From NCBI RefSeq assembly GCF_000720185.1, contig NZ_JOIY01000037.1, positions 68,249 to 132,248 of the forward strand: a stretch of 64,000 bases of DNA, in the 5' to 3' direction. The position numbers and the translations under genes are program-made. The DNA is from Streptomyces sp. NRRL S-340. Lineage in GTDB: Bacteria > Actinomycetota > Actinomycetes > Streptomycetales > Streptomycetaceae. Positions 52,330-60,633 of the stretch are shown here, in pieces; within the stretch, counting starts at the first letter, position 1; every line of letters begins with the position of its first letter. The notes under the pieces were generated by a model, which ran no database searches, had not been told where the DNA came from, and saw only the letters and a list, made by a program, of their open reading frames with translations.

Positions 52330-53493
52330 ATGACGAGCCAGCCTGCCCTTCCGGGGAGTGCCCCGAGCCGTGACCAGATCCGCCGCGCGCCCAAGGTCCT
52401 GCTGCACGACCACCTCGACGGCGGGCTGCGCCCGGCGACCGTCGTGGACCTGGCCCGTGCCGGCGGCTACGCGCACCTGCCCGACACCGATCCGGACAAG
52501 CTCGGCCTGTGGTTCCGCGAGGCCGCCGGCTCCGGCTCGCTGGAGCGGTACCTGGAGACCTTCTCCCACACGGTCGGCGTGATGCAGACCCGCGACGCGC
52601 TCGTCCGGGTCGCCCGCGAGTGCGCCGAGGACCTCGCCGCGGACGGTGTCGTCTACGCCGAGGTGCGCTACGCCCCCGAGCAGCACCTGGAGGGCGGCCT
52701 CAGCCTGGAGGAGGTCGTCGAGGCGGTCGACGAGGGCTTCCGGGAGGGGGAGAGGGCCGCCCTCGCGGACGGCCGCCGCATCCGGATCGGCGCCCTGCTC
52801 ACCGCGATGCGGCACGCGGCCCGCTCCCTGGAGATCGCCGAACTCGCCGACCGGTACCGGGACTCGGGCGTCGTCGGCTTCGACATCGCGGGCGCCGAGG
52901 CAGGCTACCCGCCCACCCGGCACCTGGACGCCTTCGACTTCCTGAAGCGGGCCAACAACCACTTCACCATCCATGCCGGGGAGGCTTTCGGGCTGCCCTC
53001 CATCTGGCAGGCGCTGCAGTGGTGCGGCGCCGACCGGCTCGGCCACGGGGTGCGGATCATCGACGACATCCACGTCCGTGAGGACGGCAGCGTCCAGCTC
53101 GGCCGGCTGGCCGCCTACGTCCGCGACAAGCGCATCCCGCTGGAGCTGTGCCCCAGCTCCAACCTCCAGACCGGCGCCGCCGCCTCCTACGCGGAGCATC
53201 CGATCGGTCTGCTGCGGCGCCTGCACTTCCGTGCCACGGTCAACACGGACAACCGGCTGATGTCCCACACCAGCATGAGCCGGGAATTCGAGCACCTTGT
53301 CGACGCATTCGGTTACACGCTCGACGACATCCAGTGGTTCTCCGTCAATGCGATGAAATCAGCGTTCATTCCTTTCGATGAACGACTGGCCATGATCAAT
53401 GACGTGATCAAGCCGGGATACGCGGCCCTGGAATCCGAATGGCTGTTCCGCCAGAACGCCTCCACCAGCACTTCTTCGACTCAGAAGGGCTGA
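52330..53493 (+). CDS. add: Adenosine deaminase
   Basis: This is a zinc-dependent (deoxy)adenosine deaminase of 387 residues in the amidohydrolase superfamily. Zinc ligands are in [12 protein letters not shown] near residue 25 (H-x-H). The catalytic His-Ala-Gly-Glu follows in [10 protein letters not shown], and [11 protein letters not shown] and [11 protein letters not shown] come after. At the last ligand position it reads [11 protein letters not shown], where many relatives have NTDDP; the Asp of TD is retained. ATG 52330 has no strong ribosome binding site, in keeping with a short leader. The C terminus is a Ser/Thr-rich tail. An upstream operator links it to the transporter and deoC. Confidence 0.94.
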   Translation: MTSQPALPGSAPSRDQIRRAPKVLLHDHLDGGLRPATVVDLARAGGYAHLPDTDPDKLGLWFREAAGSGSLERYLETFSHTVGVMQTRDALVRVARECAEDLAADGVVYAEVRYAPEQHLEGGLSLEEVVEAVDEGFREGERAALADGRRIRIGALLTAMRHAARSLEIAELADRYRDSGVVGFDIAGAEAGYPPTRHLDAFDFLKRANNHFTIHAGEAFGLPSIWQALQWCGADRLGHGVRIIDDIHVREDGSVQLGRLAAYVRDKRIPLELCPSSNLQTGAAASYAEHPIGLLRRLHFRATVNTDNRLMSHTSMSREFEHLVDAFGYTLDDIQWFSVNAMKSAFIPFDERLAMINDVIKPGYAALESEWLFRQNASTSTSSTQKG

Positions 53494-53631
53494 CCGAAGG
53501 GAAAGTGCGGGCCGGGCGGGGTGAAACGGTTTTGTCACCCGTTGGGATTTTGATGTTTGCGGTGCGACACCCGACATGTTTACGGTCGAGGACCGCTCAG
53601 TCCCCCGTCTTCCAGTCAAGGACGCATTTTC

Positions 53632-53985
53632 ATGAAGCAGTCTGCCGTCAAGACCCTCGGTGTCGCCGCCCTCGGTGCCGCGTTCGCCGCGGCCGGCGCG
53701 GGTGCCGCGAACGCCGCGCCCGCCGCCCCGGACGCCGGCCAGGCGCTGGGCACCGTCAGCAAGGCGCTCCCCACGGAGAACGTCACCAAGACGCTGCCGG
53801 GGGCCGGTCAGGCACTGGACCAGGCCAAGCCGACCGTCGCGACGGGTCTCGCCGCCGCCCAGCCGGTGGTCCAGAGCATGCTGGAGCACGGCCCGACCGC
53901 ACCGGTCGCCGGCCTGCTCGGCGGGCTGCCCGTCAACGGCCTGCCCACGCACGGCCTGCCGGTGAACGGTCTGCCGCTGGGCTGA
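53632..53985 (+). CDS. Small secreted protein with GLP repeats
   Basis: This is a 117-residue exported protein. The signal peptide (VKTLGVAALGAAFAAAGAGAANA, cleavage before APAAP) is clear. The mature part is Ala/Pro/Gly-rich with amphipathic stretches (LGTVSKALPTENVTKTLPGAGQALDQAKPTV). It ends in short repeats of GLPVNGLP type. A second protein of the same style is encoded at 60120. The function is unknown; streptomycetes carry many such proteins, sometimes labelled ATP-binding without basis that I can see here. The upstream 120 bases are AT-richer and hold the promoter. Confidence 0.7.
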   Translation: MKQSAVKTLGVAALGAAFAAAGAGAANAAPAAPDAGQALGTVSKALPTENVTKTLPGAGQALDQAKPTVATGLAAAQPVVQSMLEHGPTAPVAGLLGGLPVNGLPTHGLPVNGLPLG

Positions 53986-54015
53986 GCCGCACCCGGCCCG
54001 ACGGCTTCGCCGGTA

Positions 54016-54060
54016 CGCCGCCGGGGCGCACCCCTTGCTCCGGGGTGCGCCCCGGCGGCG
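54016..54060. terminator. Bidirectional 19-base hairpin terminator
   Basis: CGCCGCCGGGGCGCACCCC (54016-54034) pairs perfectly with 54042-54060 around a seven-base loop. It lies between the secreted-protein gene and the convergent PspC gene. Confidence 0.8.
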
Positions 54061-54074
54061 TCCGGTCACCGCGG

Positions 54075-54278
54075 CTACCACGCCGTGCGGGCCGCCTTGT
54101 CCTCGGCGGGCAGCAGGATCCACAGCGCGATGTAGAGCAGGAACTGCGGGCCGGGCAGCAGGCAGGACAGCAGGAAGATCACGCGCATCGTCGTCGCGGA
54201 GGTGCCGAAGCGCCGGGCCAGCGCGGCACACACTCCGCCGATCATGCGGCCGTTGGTGGGGCGGGAAAGGGCGCTCAT
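54075..54278 (-). CDS. PspC-domain small membrane protein
   Basis: This 67-residue protein is almost entirely a PspC domain: LSRPTNGRMIGGVCAALARRFG, then MRVIFLLSCLLPGPQFLLYIALWILLP with one to two membrane-spanning segments. Such proteins modulate envelope-stress responses by protein-protein contact. ATG 54278. In streptomycetes isolated PspC-only proteins are frequent and mostly uncharacterised; nothing adjacent (no PspA) indicates a complete Psp system. Confidence 0.8.
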   Translation of the reverse strand: MSALSRPTNGRMIGGVCAALARRFGTSATTMRVIFLLSCLLPGPQFLLYIALWILLPAEDKAARTAW

Positions 54279-54342
54279 CTCGGTGCCTCCGTGGACTGTC
54301 GGTGCGGAGCCTCCCCGTCGGCGGCCCCGTCTGACCACCACG

Positions 54343-54912
54343 CTACGGAGACGAAGGGGGCAAAGCGTCGCTCCACGGGGCGATCCCGACCCTGGGAATC
54401 GTCGGGGTCCGCCCCTGAGAGGTGTCCTCCCGGCGTGCCGCCCACCCGCCGCGGCGCAGCAGGGCACGTGCCGCTGGGACGACCGCGAGGTGGGCGAGGG
54501 CGACCCCGGCGGTGTTCAGGAGCAGGGTGTCGACGTCCACCACCCGGCCGGGCACGCCGGTCTGCAGCAGGGCGATCCCCAGGGACACCAGGGCGCCGGC
54601 GGCGGTCGTACGGACCCCGGACGCCAGCGGGGAGACGGCCAGCACCCTGCCGTGCACGAGCGGGAGCAGCACTCCCAGCGGGGCCAGCAGCACCAGCCCC
54701 TCCCCGATGCGCCGGACCGCCTCGGCGCCGCCGAGCGCCAGGTCGGCGCGGATCGTGGTGAGCGGCCGCAGATTCGCCGGCATCACCCACGGGACGTCCA
54801 GCGGCCGCAGCATCAGCCAGGCGACGAACGCGAGATGGGCGACGAGGAGGACACCCCCTGTCACGCGGACGCGGAACGCGGCGCTGCCGCCGATGGAGCC
54901 TTGAAGCTGCAC
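54343..54912 (-). CDS. VanZ-family membrane protein
   Basis: This is a 189-residue membrane protein with four to five helices, starting VTGGVLLVAHLAFVAWLMLRPLDVPWV near residue 17. It shows the VanZ pattern: APLGVLLPLVHG near the second helix, then SLGIALLQTGVPGRVVDVDTLLLNTAGVALAHL, where the acidic V-D-V-D motif between helices is conserved. The family includes the teicoplanin resistance accessory VanZ but most members have unknown roles in the envelope. GTG 54912 is preceded by a G-rich stretch that could act as ribosome binding site. Confidence 0.75.
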   Translation of the reverse strand: MQLQGSIGGSAAFRVRVTGGVLLVAHLAFVAWLMLRPLDVPWVMPANLRPLTTIRADLALGGAEAVRRIGEGLVLLAPLGVLLPLVHGRVLAVSPLASGVRTTAAGALVSLGIALLQTGVPGRVVDVDTLLLNTAGVALAHLAVVPAARALLRRGGWAARREDTSQGRTPTIPRVGIAPWSDALPPSSP

Positions 54913-55147
54913 GCCCCCCAAGACGCGCCCCCTCGCACGATCGGTTCCGGAAAACCCGTCACCCGCCCCGATGAGTCCCACACCACACGGCCGGCGGCCA
55001 CCGGGCCCGCGCGCCACGGCGGGCGGCGGGGCGCCCGGGCGGGGGAGCCACGGCGGCCCGGCCGGGGTGCCACGGGCGGCCGGGCCGCGGCCGGAGCCCG
55101 GCCGGACCCGGCGGGGTGCGCACGGCCCGGGCGGCCCGGGCAGGGGG

Positions 55148-55783
55148 TCAGGCGGGTGTGACGTCCGTCGACGGGGGCCTGGTCGTGCCGGGGCGGGAGC
55201 GGAGGTCGTCCGTGCACTCGTAACGGCGCAGGTGCGGGTCGGCGGGGCCGCCGAGGACCACTGAGCCGTCGCCCTCGGCCGCCGCCGAGTCGGACAGCGT
55301 GCAGACGATCTGTGCGAGCGCGTAGGGGTCGAGACGGCCCGGCGCGGTGCTCAGCCGCAGGCTGTCCTCGGGGTCCTTGGGGCGCGGCCCCGACACGGTC
55401 AGACCGGCCGGGACGTGCGTGGTGTACCCGGCCGCCTTCTCACTGGCCGACGGCGGCGCCGCGAGCTGGCTCAGCAGGCCCTGCGCCACGATCAGCCGCC
55501 GCCGCGCGTCCGCCGTGCCCTCCGGCACCGGCACCACCCGGTCCACGGTCACCAGCGACGAGCCGCACAGCAGGAACGCCTGGACCGGCACCCCCCGCGA
55601 GGTCTGCGTGGCCAGGTCGGGCTGGGACAGCGAGCACGGCACCCGCGAGGGCGCCCCCCCGAAGTCCGTGGGCACCCCCGTGGGACGGATCCCGCACCCG
55701 GCGAGCAGCAGGGCCAGGGCGGGCAGTGCCAGCAGCGGCCGGTGGGCGGACGTCCAGCGTCCGCGGGTTCCGCGCGCCCTCAC
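55148..55783 (-). CDS. Lipoprotein co-encoded with AfsQ1-AfsQ2
   Basis: This is a 211-residue lipoprotein. The signal ALPALALLLAGC ends in a canonical lipobox, and the mature part starts GIRPTGVPTDFGG. The remainder has four cysteines (RVPCSLSQPD, FLLCGSSL, QIVCTLSD, RYECTDDL), which may form disulfides, and a GerMN-like region (TVDRVVPVPEGTADARRRLIVAQGLLSQL). Its GTG overlaps the sensor kinase stop by four bases (GTGA, 55780-55783), so it is made with the two-component system and may tune the extracellular sensor. The function is not established. Confidence 0.82.
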   Translation of the reverse strand: MRARGTRGRWTSAHRPLLALPALALLLAGCGIRPTGVPTDFGGAPSRVPCSLSQPDLATQTSRGVPVQAFLLCGSSLVTVDRVVPVPEGTADARRRLIVAQGLLSQLAAPPSASEKAAGYTTHVPAGLTVSGPRPKDPEDSLRLSTAPGRLDPYALAQIVCTLSDSAAAEGDGSVVLGGPADPHLRRYECTDDLRSRPGTTRPPSTDVTPA

Positions 55784-57405
55784 CGGGCACCCCCCTTCGT
55801 GCCACCGGCCGCGCCGGTGCCCTCGCCGTCGCCGCTCCGGCCCCCGGCGCCCTCCGCGCCCTCCTCGGTGAGCGCCGAGGCGTCCCGCGGCAGCCGCAGC
55901 GTGAACACCGCACCGCCCTCGGGCGAGTTGGCCGCGGTGATGTCACCGCCGTGGATGTGGGCGTTGTTGAGGGCGATGGACAGACCCAGTCCGCTGCCCT
56001 CCGAACGCGGCCGGGACGCGCTCGCCTTGTAGAACCGGTCGAAGACGTGCGGCAGGACGTCCTCGGGGATGCCCGGGCCGTGGTCGCGGACCTGGATCAC
56101 GATCTGCGCGTCCTCCTCCGTCTCCCCGGACGACTCCCGCACCGACACCCGCACCGGCGAACCGCCGTGCTTGAGCGCGTTGCCGATCAGGTTGGCGAGG
56201 ATGACGTCGAGGCGGCGCGGGTCCAGCCGGGCGTGCAGGCCGCGCTCGGCGTCCAGCTCCACCGCGTCCAGCCAGGCCCGCGCGTCGATGCACGCGGTGA
56301 TCTGGTCGGCCAGGTCCACGTCGTCCAGCACCAGCCGGGCCGTGCCCGCGTCGAAACGGGTGACCTCCATCAGGTTCTCGACCAGGTCGTTCAGCCGCCG
56401 CGTCTCGCTGACCACCAGCCGCACCGCCGGTTCGATCATGGGATCGATGCCGCCGCCCTCGAACTCCAGCTCCTCCTCCAGCACCTCCGTCACGGCGGTG
56501 ATGGCGGTCAGCGGCGTCCGCAGCTCATGGCTCATGTCCGCCACGAAGCGCCGGGACGCCTCGTCCCGGGCGGCCATGTCGGCGACCCGTTTCTCCAGCG
56601 CCTCGGCCGCGTTGTTGAACGTCCGTGACAGATCGGCCAGTTCGTCCGTGCCGGACACCCGCAGCCGGGTGTCGAGCCGGCCCTCGCCGAGCCGCCGCGC
56701 GGCGACACCGAGCCGGTGCACCGGCTTCAGCACGGTCGTCGCGGCGGCCTGCGCGAGCAGCGCCGCCCCGACCAGCGCCAGCGCGGTCGCGATCCCCAGC
56801 GACCAGGCCAGCGAGTTGAGGTCCTTGGCCTCCGGCTCCAGCGACTTGAGCATGTAGCCGGTCGGACCGCCGCCGATCACCCTGGTCCCGGCCACCAGGT
56901 ACGGCGTGCCGTGCTCGGTGACCCGCTGCCAGTACAGGTGGTACGCCGACGTGTTCCCCGAGGAGAGCGACTGCTCCTTGTTCACCGCGGTCCGCAGGGT
57001 CTTGGGCACGTCCTGGAGCGAGAACCCGCTCAGCCCGCCCGAACTTGCGTACAGCGCACGGCCGTCCGTGTCCTCGCCCACCAGCAGCACACTGAACCGC
57101 TGGCTGCTGCCCGCCATCTGCCCGGCGGTGTGCTGCAACTGGTCCTGCGAGGGGTGCACCGGCAGCGTGCCCGCACGGTTCTGCATCTCCTGCCGGAAGT
57201 CCCGCAGCACCGCGTCCTGCGCGCGGGTCAGCACCGCCTCACGGTTGAGCCAGTACGCGATCCCGGAAGCCGAGACGGCGGCCGTCAGCGCCACCAGCGC
57301 GAAGACGACGACCAGCCGCAGCCGCAGACTCGTGAACCGCCACCTGGACAGCACTCCCTTGCGTCCCGCGGACCAGCCGCCGGACCCCCCTTGCTCCTTG
57401 GTCAC
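55780..57405 (-). CDS. afsQ2: Sensor histidine kinase AfsQ2
   Basis: This is a membrane histidine kinase of 541 residues. The first helix is at about 29-53 (LRLVVVFALVALTAAVSASGIAYWL). An extracellular sensor of roughly 150 residues follows, then a second helix near 205-230 (LAWSLGIATALALVGAALLAQ) and a HAMP linker. The HisKA domain has FVADMSHELRTPLTAI (phospho-acceptor His). The ATPase domain has NLIGNALKHGG, DHGPGIPED and GSGLGLSI. The C-terminal 40 residues are Gly/Glu-rich. It phosphorylates AfsQ1. In S. coelicolor this system controls antibiotic production and nitrogen balance on glutamate medium. GTG 57405 overlaps afsQ1 by four bases. Confidence 0.93.
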   Translation of the reverse strand: MTKEQGGSGGWSAGRKGVLSRWRFTSLRLRLVVVFALVALTAAVSASGIAYWLNREAVLTRAQDAVLRDFRQEMQNRAGTLPVHPSQDQLQHTAGQMAGSSQRFSVLLVGEDTDGRALYASSGGLSGFSLQDVPKTLRTAVNKEQSLSSGNTSAYHLYWQRVTEHGTPYLVAGTRVIGGGPTGYMLKSLEPEAKDLNSLAWSLGIATALALVGAALLAQAAATTVLKPVHRLGVAARRLGEGRLDTRLRVSGTDELADLSRTFNNAAEALEKRVADMAARDEASRRFVADMSHELRTPLTAITAVTEVLEEELEFEGGGIDPMIEPAVRLVVSETRRLNDLVENLMEVTRFDAGTARLVLDDVDLADQITACIDARAWLDAVELDAERGLHARLDPRRLDVILANLIGNALKHGGSPVRVSVRESSGETEEDAQIVIQVRDHGPGIPEDVLPHVFDRFYKASASRPRSEGSGLGLSIALNNAHIHGGDITAANSPEGGAVFTLRLPRDASALTEEGAEGAGGRSGDGEGTGAAGGTKGGAR

Positions 57406-58079
57406 TGAGGCGCGTCCAGGCGGTAACCGACCCCGCGCACGGTCCGGATCAGCGTCGGCGACGACGGCACGTCCTCCACCTTGGCCCGCAGCCGCTGCAC
57501 ACAGGCGTCCACCAGCCGCGAGTCACCGAGGTAGTCGTGCTCCCACACCAGCCGCAGCAACTGCTGCCGGGACAGCGCCTGACCGGGCCGCCGGCTCAGC
57601 TCCAGGAGCAGCCGCAGCTCGGTCGGGGTCAGCTGCAGGTCCTCGCCGTTCTTCGTCACCGTCATCGCCGCGCGGTCGATGACCAGGCTGCCGAAGGCCG
57701 CCGCGTCGTTCGCCTCCCGCTCGCCGCGCCGCAGCACGGCCCGGATCCGGGCGTCCAGCACCCGCCCCTGCACGGGTTTGACGACGTAGTCGTCGGCGCC
57801 GGACTCCAGGCCCACCACCACGTCGATGTCGTCGCTGCGCGCGGTGAGCAGGATGATCGGCAACTGGTCCGTGCGCCGGATGCGCCGGCACACCTCGAAC
57901 CCGTCGATGCCGGGCAGCATCACATCCAGCACGATCAGGTCCGGCCGCTGCTCGCGCAACAGCTTCAGACCGTCCTCACCACTGGCAGCGGTGGCCACCC
58001 GGTGTCCCTGGCGCGTCAGTGAGAGCTCCAGGGCCGTCCGGATGGCGTCGTCGTCCTCGATCAGCAACAGGGAAGGCAC
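57402..58079 (-). CDS. afsQ1: Response regulator AfsQ1
   Basis: This is an OmpR/PhoB-type response regulator of 225 residues, the length known for AfsQ1. The receiver domain shows LLLIEDDDAIRTALE (acidic pocket), phosphorylation Asp52 in LIVLDVMLPGIDG, LLTAR and the switch Lys in YVVKPVQ. The C-terminal winged helix has LTPTELRLLLELSRRPG and DACVQRLRAKVED...IRTVRGVGYRL. The start is GTG 58079. It is the first gene of the afsQ1-afsQ2-lipoprotein operon and divergent from sigQ, with its own binding-site motif in between. Confidence 0.95.
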   Translation of the reverse strand: MPSLLLIEDDDAIRTALELSLTRQGHRVATAASGEDGLKLLREQRPDLIVLDVMLPGIDGFEVCRRIRRTDQLPIILLTARSDDIDVVVGLESGADDYVVKPVQGRVLDARIRAVLRRGEREANDAAAFGSLVIDRAAMTVTKNGEDLQLTPTELRLLLELSRRPGQALSRQQLLRLVWEHDYLGDSRLVDACVQRLRAKVEDVPSSPTLIRTVRGVGYRLDAPQ

Positions 58080-58160
58080 GGGCCTCATTCTGGCCCATGC
58101 GGGGCCGGGGTTTCGACACCCGTACGGCTCTGTACGGACCGGCCGGCGACTTGAGGCCCT

Positions 58161-58176
58161 GTGACAGGTCTGTGAC
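58161..58176. promoter_or_regulatory. AfsQ1-binding site in the afsQ1-sigQ gap
   Basis: GTGAC (58161-58165), six bases, GTGAC (58172-58176) matches the reported AfsQ1 consensus GTnAC-n6-GTnAC exactly. It is 82 bases from the afsQ1 start and 97 from the sigQ start, so AfsQ1 can control both divergent units. The 193-base gap is otherwise free of genes. Confidence 0.85.
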
Positions 58177-58272
58177 AGTCGGCGGACACGGCCATGAAGT
58201 GCCCCGGGCAGGATTTTCGACACCAGCAAGGAATGATCCGAACACCAGAGGTCCACCGACGGGGGGCGCGAG

Positions 58273-59010
58273 ATGAACACGCTGCACGGCACCAGCACCA
58301 GCGCAGTGGTCACGCGTCTGCACGACGTGACCCGCGGATCGGAGAAGACCGGTGCGGCGGGGGCGCGGGGATGCGCTCGCGGCACCGGGCGTCAGCACAC
58401 CGCGTACATGACGGTGGTCGACGCGCAGACGGGGGAGACACACGGGGGAACCGCGTACGGGGAGGCCCCGGGGGAGCGCCGCAGCCCGTCGGAGGCGGAG
58501 TTCACCGCCTACGTCCAGGAGCGCCGCGCCTCCCTGTACGCCACCGCCTACCACCTCACCGGCGACCGCTTCGAGGCCGAGGACCTGCTGCAGAGCGCGC
58601 TGTTCTCGACCTACCGGGCGTGGGACCGGATCAGTGACAAGGCGGCCGTCGGCGGATACCTCCGCCGCACCATGACCAACCTGCACATCAGCGCCTGGCG
58701 GCGCCGCAAGCTCAACGAGTACCCGACCGAGGAACTGCCGGAGACGCCCGGCGACACGGACGCGATGCGCGGCACCGAACTGCGCGCCGTCCTGTGGCAG
58801 GCGCTCACCCGGCTGCCCGAACTCCAGCGCACCATGCTGGTCCTGCGCTACTACGAGGGCCGCACGGACCCGGAGATCGCCGACATCCTCGGCATCAGCG
58901 TCGGCACGGTGAAGTCCAGCATCTGGCGCTCGCTGCGCCGGCTGCGCGACGACGAGGTCCTCAGCTTCGGCCGTGACCAGGAGGAGTCCTTCGGCGAACT
59001 GGTCGCCTGA
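58273..59010 (+). CDS. sigQ: Sigma factor SigQ (SigE-type ECF)
   Basis: This is a sigma-70 ECF factor of 245 residues in the actinobacterial SigE-type subgroup. After about 75 poorly conserved residues, region 2 reads FTAYVQERRASLYATAYHLTGDRFEAEDLLQSALFSTYRAWDRI, then YLRRTMTNLHISAWRRRK. Region 4 reads LPELQRTMLVLRYYEGRTDPEIADILGISVGTVKSSIWRSLRRL. In S. coelicolor SigQ works against the AfsQ1 effect on antibiotic genes, and its gene is an AfsQ1 target. ATG 58273 is the furthest plausible start; the true one could be nearer residue 46. Confidence 0.92.
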   Translation: MNTLHGTSTSAVVTRLHDVTRGSEKTGAAGARGCARGTGRQHTAYMTVVDAQTGETHGGTAYGEAPGERRSPSEAEFTAYVQERRASLYATAYHLTGDRFEAEDLLQSALFSTYRAWDRISDKAAVGGYLRRTMTNLHISAWRRRKLNEYPTEELPETPGDTDAMRGTELRAVLWQALTRLPELQRTMLVLRYYEGRTDPEIADILGISVGTVKSSIWRSLRRLRDDEVLSFGRDQEESFGELVA

Positions 59011-59027
59011 CCGGACCGCCGCAGGCT

Positions 59028-59160
59028 GGGGGGAAACGGGGGAACAGGGGGGATCCACGGGGGAGCAGGGGGAAAAGGGGGACCCACGGGGGAAACAGGG
59101 GAAAGGGGAACCCCACGGGGGAAGTGGGGGAACACGGGGAGCGGGGCTGGAGGGCCGGGG
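59028..59160. repeat. G-run tandem repeats after sigQ
   Basis: The 346 bases between the convergent sigQ and uridine-kinase-like genes hold no gene. The first part is a ladder of G-runs of four to six separated by A-rich spacers. CCACGGGGG recurs at 59055, 59084 and 59113, period 29. The plus strand, as sigQ mRNA 3' end, could form G-quadruplexes. The later part has a separate direct repeat (59218 onward). Confidence 0.75.
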
Positions 59161-59217
59161 GGTCCGTCCAGTCCCGCCTTCGTGTGTGCGCCCGCCCACC
59201 GGCCGGGCGGGGGCGCC

Positions 59218-59386
59218 GCCGCCGGGCCGTCCAGCGCCGCCGTCCGGCCGTCGTCACGCCGCCGTCAGCGTCGGCACCGCCGTCCGGCCGCTGCCACACC
59301 GGCCGTCCGAGACGGCATCCGCCGCCGGGCCGTCCAGCACCGCCGTCCGGCCTCCGTCACGCCGCCGTCCGCGTCGGCATCCGGCG
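59218..59386. repeat. 103-base-period direct repeat
   Basis: A segment starting GCCGCCGGGCCGTCCAGC at 59218 recurs at 59321, followed in both copies by CCGCCGTCCGGCC, CGTCACGCCGCCGTC and GCGTCGGCA with a few substitutions. The second copy runs into the 3' end of the minus-strand kinase gene, so the repeat duplicated part of that gene's end (the PTRTAA region). Confidence 0.65.
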
Positions 59387-59992
59387 GCCCGCCGCCGCGG
59401 CCGCCAGCCGTCCCAGCGCCTCGTCCCGGCCGCAGGCGTGCGCGCCCAGGGAGACCTGGCGGGCGACGATCGCCCGCTCCGCGCGCATCAGCCGCCAGCC
59501 GCGGCGCAGCAGGAACGGCACCGACTTGCGGCCCTCCCGCAGATCCCGCAGGAAACGGCGCCGGAAGGTCGTGACCGGACCCCGGGCCAGACACAGCGCG
59601 TCGGCCAGCACGCCCAGTTCACGGCAGCGCTCCACGATCTCCGCCGCAAAGACGCCCTCCGCGACGAACAGCGGCGTACGCCCGATGCGCAGCGTCTCCT
59701 CACCGGTGCGGGCGCTGCGCGCGAGGTCGTACACCGGTACGCCCGTGGAGCCCGTGGCGCACAACCGGGTGATCGCCTCGACGGCGACGTCGGCGTCCCA
59801 CGAGGCGGGATGGTCCCAGTCGATGTCCGAACTCCCCGCCACCAGCGGCAGCGTCGGGTCGTCGCCCTCCTTGTAGAAGTCGTCGAGGCGCAGCACGGGC
59901 AGCCCGGAACGGGCGGCGACCAGGGACTTGCCGGAACCCGAGGGGCCGCACAGCAGCACGACACGGGCGGGGGACGGGGGATGAAGGCTCAC
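59357..59992 (-). CDS. Uridine-kinase-like P-loop protein
   Basis: This is a 211-residue P-loop kinase of the uridine kinase/phosphoribulokinase class. Walker A is LLCGPSGSGKSLVAA at residues 13-27. The substrate region contains LRLDDFYKEGDDPTLPLV and DWDHPASWD, characteristic of uridine kinases, and YDLARSARTGEE near 90. PLFVAEGVFAAEIV is the Walker-B-like strand. It would phosphorylate uridine/cytidine, which fits the nucleoside genes around it, although no regulon-type operator is found upstream. GTG 59992 was selected as the start near the conserved N terminus. Confidence 0.82.
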   Translation of the reverse strand: MSLHPPSPARVVLLCGPSGSGKSLVAARSGLPVLRLDDFYKEGDDPTLPLVAGSSDIDWDHPASWDADVAVEAITRLCATGSTGVPVYDLARSARTGEETLRIGRTPLFVAEGVFAAEIVERCRELGVLADALCLARGPVTTFRRRFLRDLREGRKSVPFLLRRGWRLMRAERAIVARQVSLGAHACGRDEALGRLAAAAAGRRMPTRTAA

Positions 59993-60119
59993 GGAACACC
60001 AGTTTGACGCATGGCGGCCTTCCTGCCGAGCCCGCGGGTCGGCTTTGGCGGGTGGCTCATGTCTCAACTACCCTGTGCGCTGATTCCGTTACCCAGCGCA
60101 TCAGAAGGCGGCACCAGAA

Positions 60120-60524
60120 ATGGCCCGACACGCGTCCGCGTCCGTTCCCCGTCCCACCGTCCGGCGCGTGCTGATCGCCGTGGCGACCGCCGGAGCGGCC
60201 CTGGGGGCGGGCGCGTCGACGGCCGCGGCGGAGAGCCTCCCGGTCCTGAACGGCGAGTACCAGACCGGCTCCGTCGGGAAGATCGACCCGCAGGCGGGAC
60301 TGCGGGCGCTGACGGGCACGGTCGGCTACGTCACCGGTCCGGTGGCCGGTCTCAAGCCGAACCCGCTGGCGGGCACCGGCGTCGACCCGCTGGACAACGG
60401 GATCGGCACCAAGCTCGCCGACTTCCAGCCGCTGACCTCGCAGATGCTCACCCACCCGGTGGCACAGGCCCCGTCGGTCGGCAGCATCCCGGTGCTGGGG
60501 CAGGTGCTCGGCGCGGTGCGCTGA
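60120..60524 (+). CDS. Small secreted protein
   Basis: This is a 134-residue exported protein. The signal peptide contains RRVLIAVATAGAALGAGASTAAA and is cleaved near AAA-ESLPV. The mature part is short and Gly/Pro/Leu-rich (GLRALTGTVGYVTGPVAGLKPNPLAGTGVDPLDNG). It has no cysteine and no known domain. Style and size match the secreted protein at 53632. ATG 60120. It is followed by a strong hairpin and faces the convergent aldehyde dehydrogenase genes. Confidence 0.7.
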   Translation: MARHASASVPRPTVRRVLIAVATAGAALGAGASTAAAESLPVLNGEYQTGSVGKIDPQAGLRALTGTVGYVTGPVAGLKPNPLAGTGVDPLDNGIGTKLADFQPLTSQMLTHPVAQAPSVGSIPVLGQVLGAVR

Positions 60525-60548
60525 CCGGCCTGCGCCCCCGCCGACGCG

Positions 60549-60590
60549 GAGAGCCGCGCCTTCCCCGGACCGAGGGAGGGCGCGGCTCTC
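60549..60590. terminator. Bidirectional terminator hairpin
   Basis: GAGAGCCGCGCC (60549-60560) pairs perfectly with GGCGCGGCTCTC (60579-60590), loop 18 bases, between the secreted-protein gene and the deoC-operon end on the other strand. Confidence 0.8.
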
Positions 60591-60633
60591 GTCCGTGCGG
60601 CCGCGGCCTGCCGCTACGGCGCTGTCGGCGCCG

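Noticed and set aside
59028..59160. Regularly spaced repeats after sigQ as a CRISPR array
   Set aside because: Units are G-run slippage products without conserved repeats of CRISPR length, unique spacers or cas genes.
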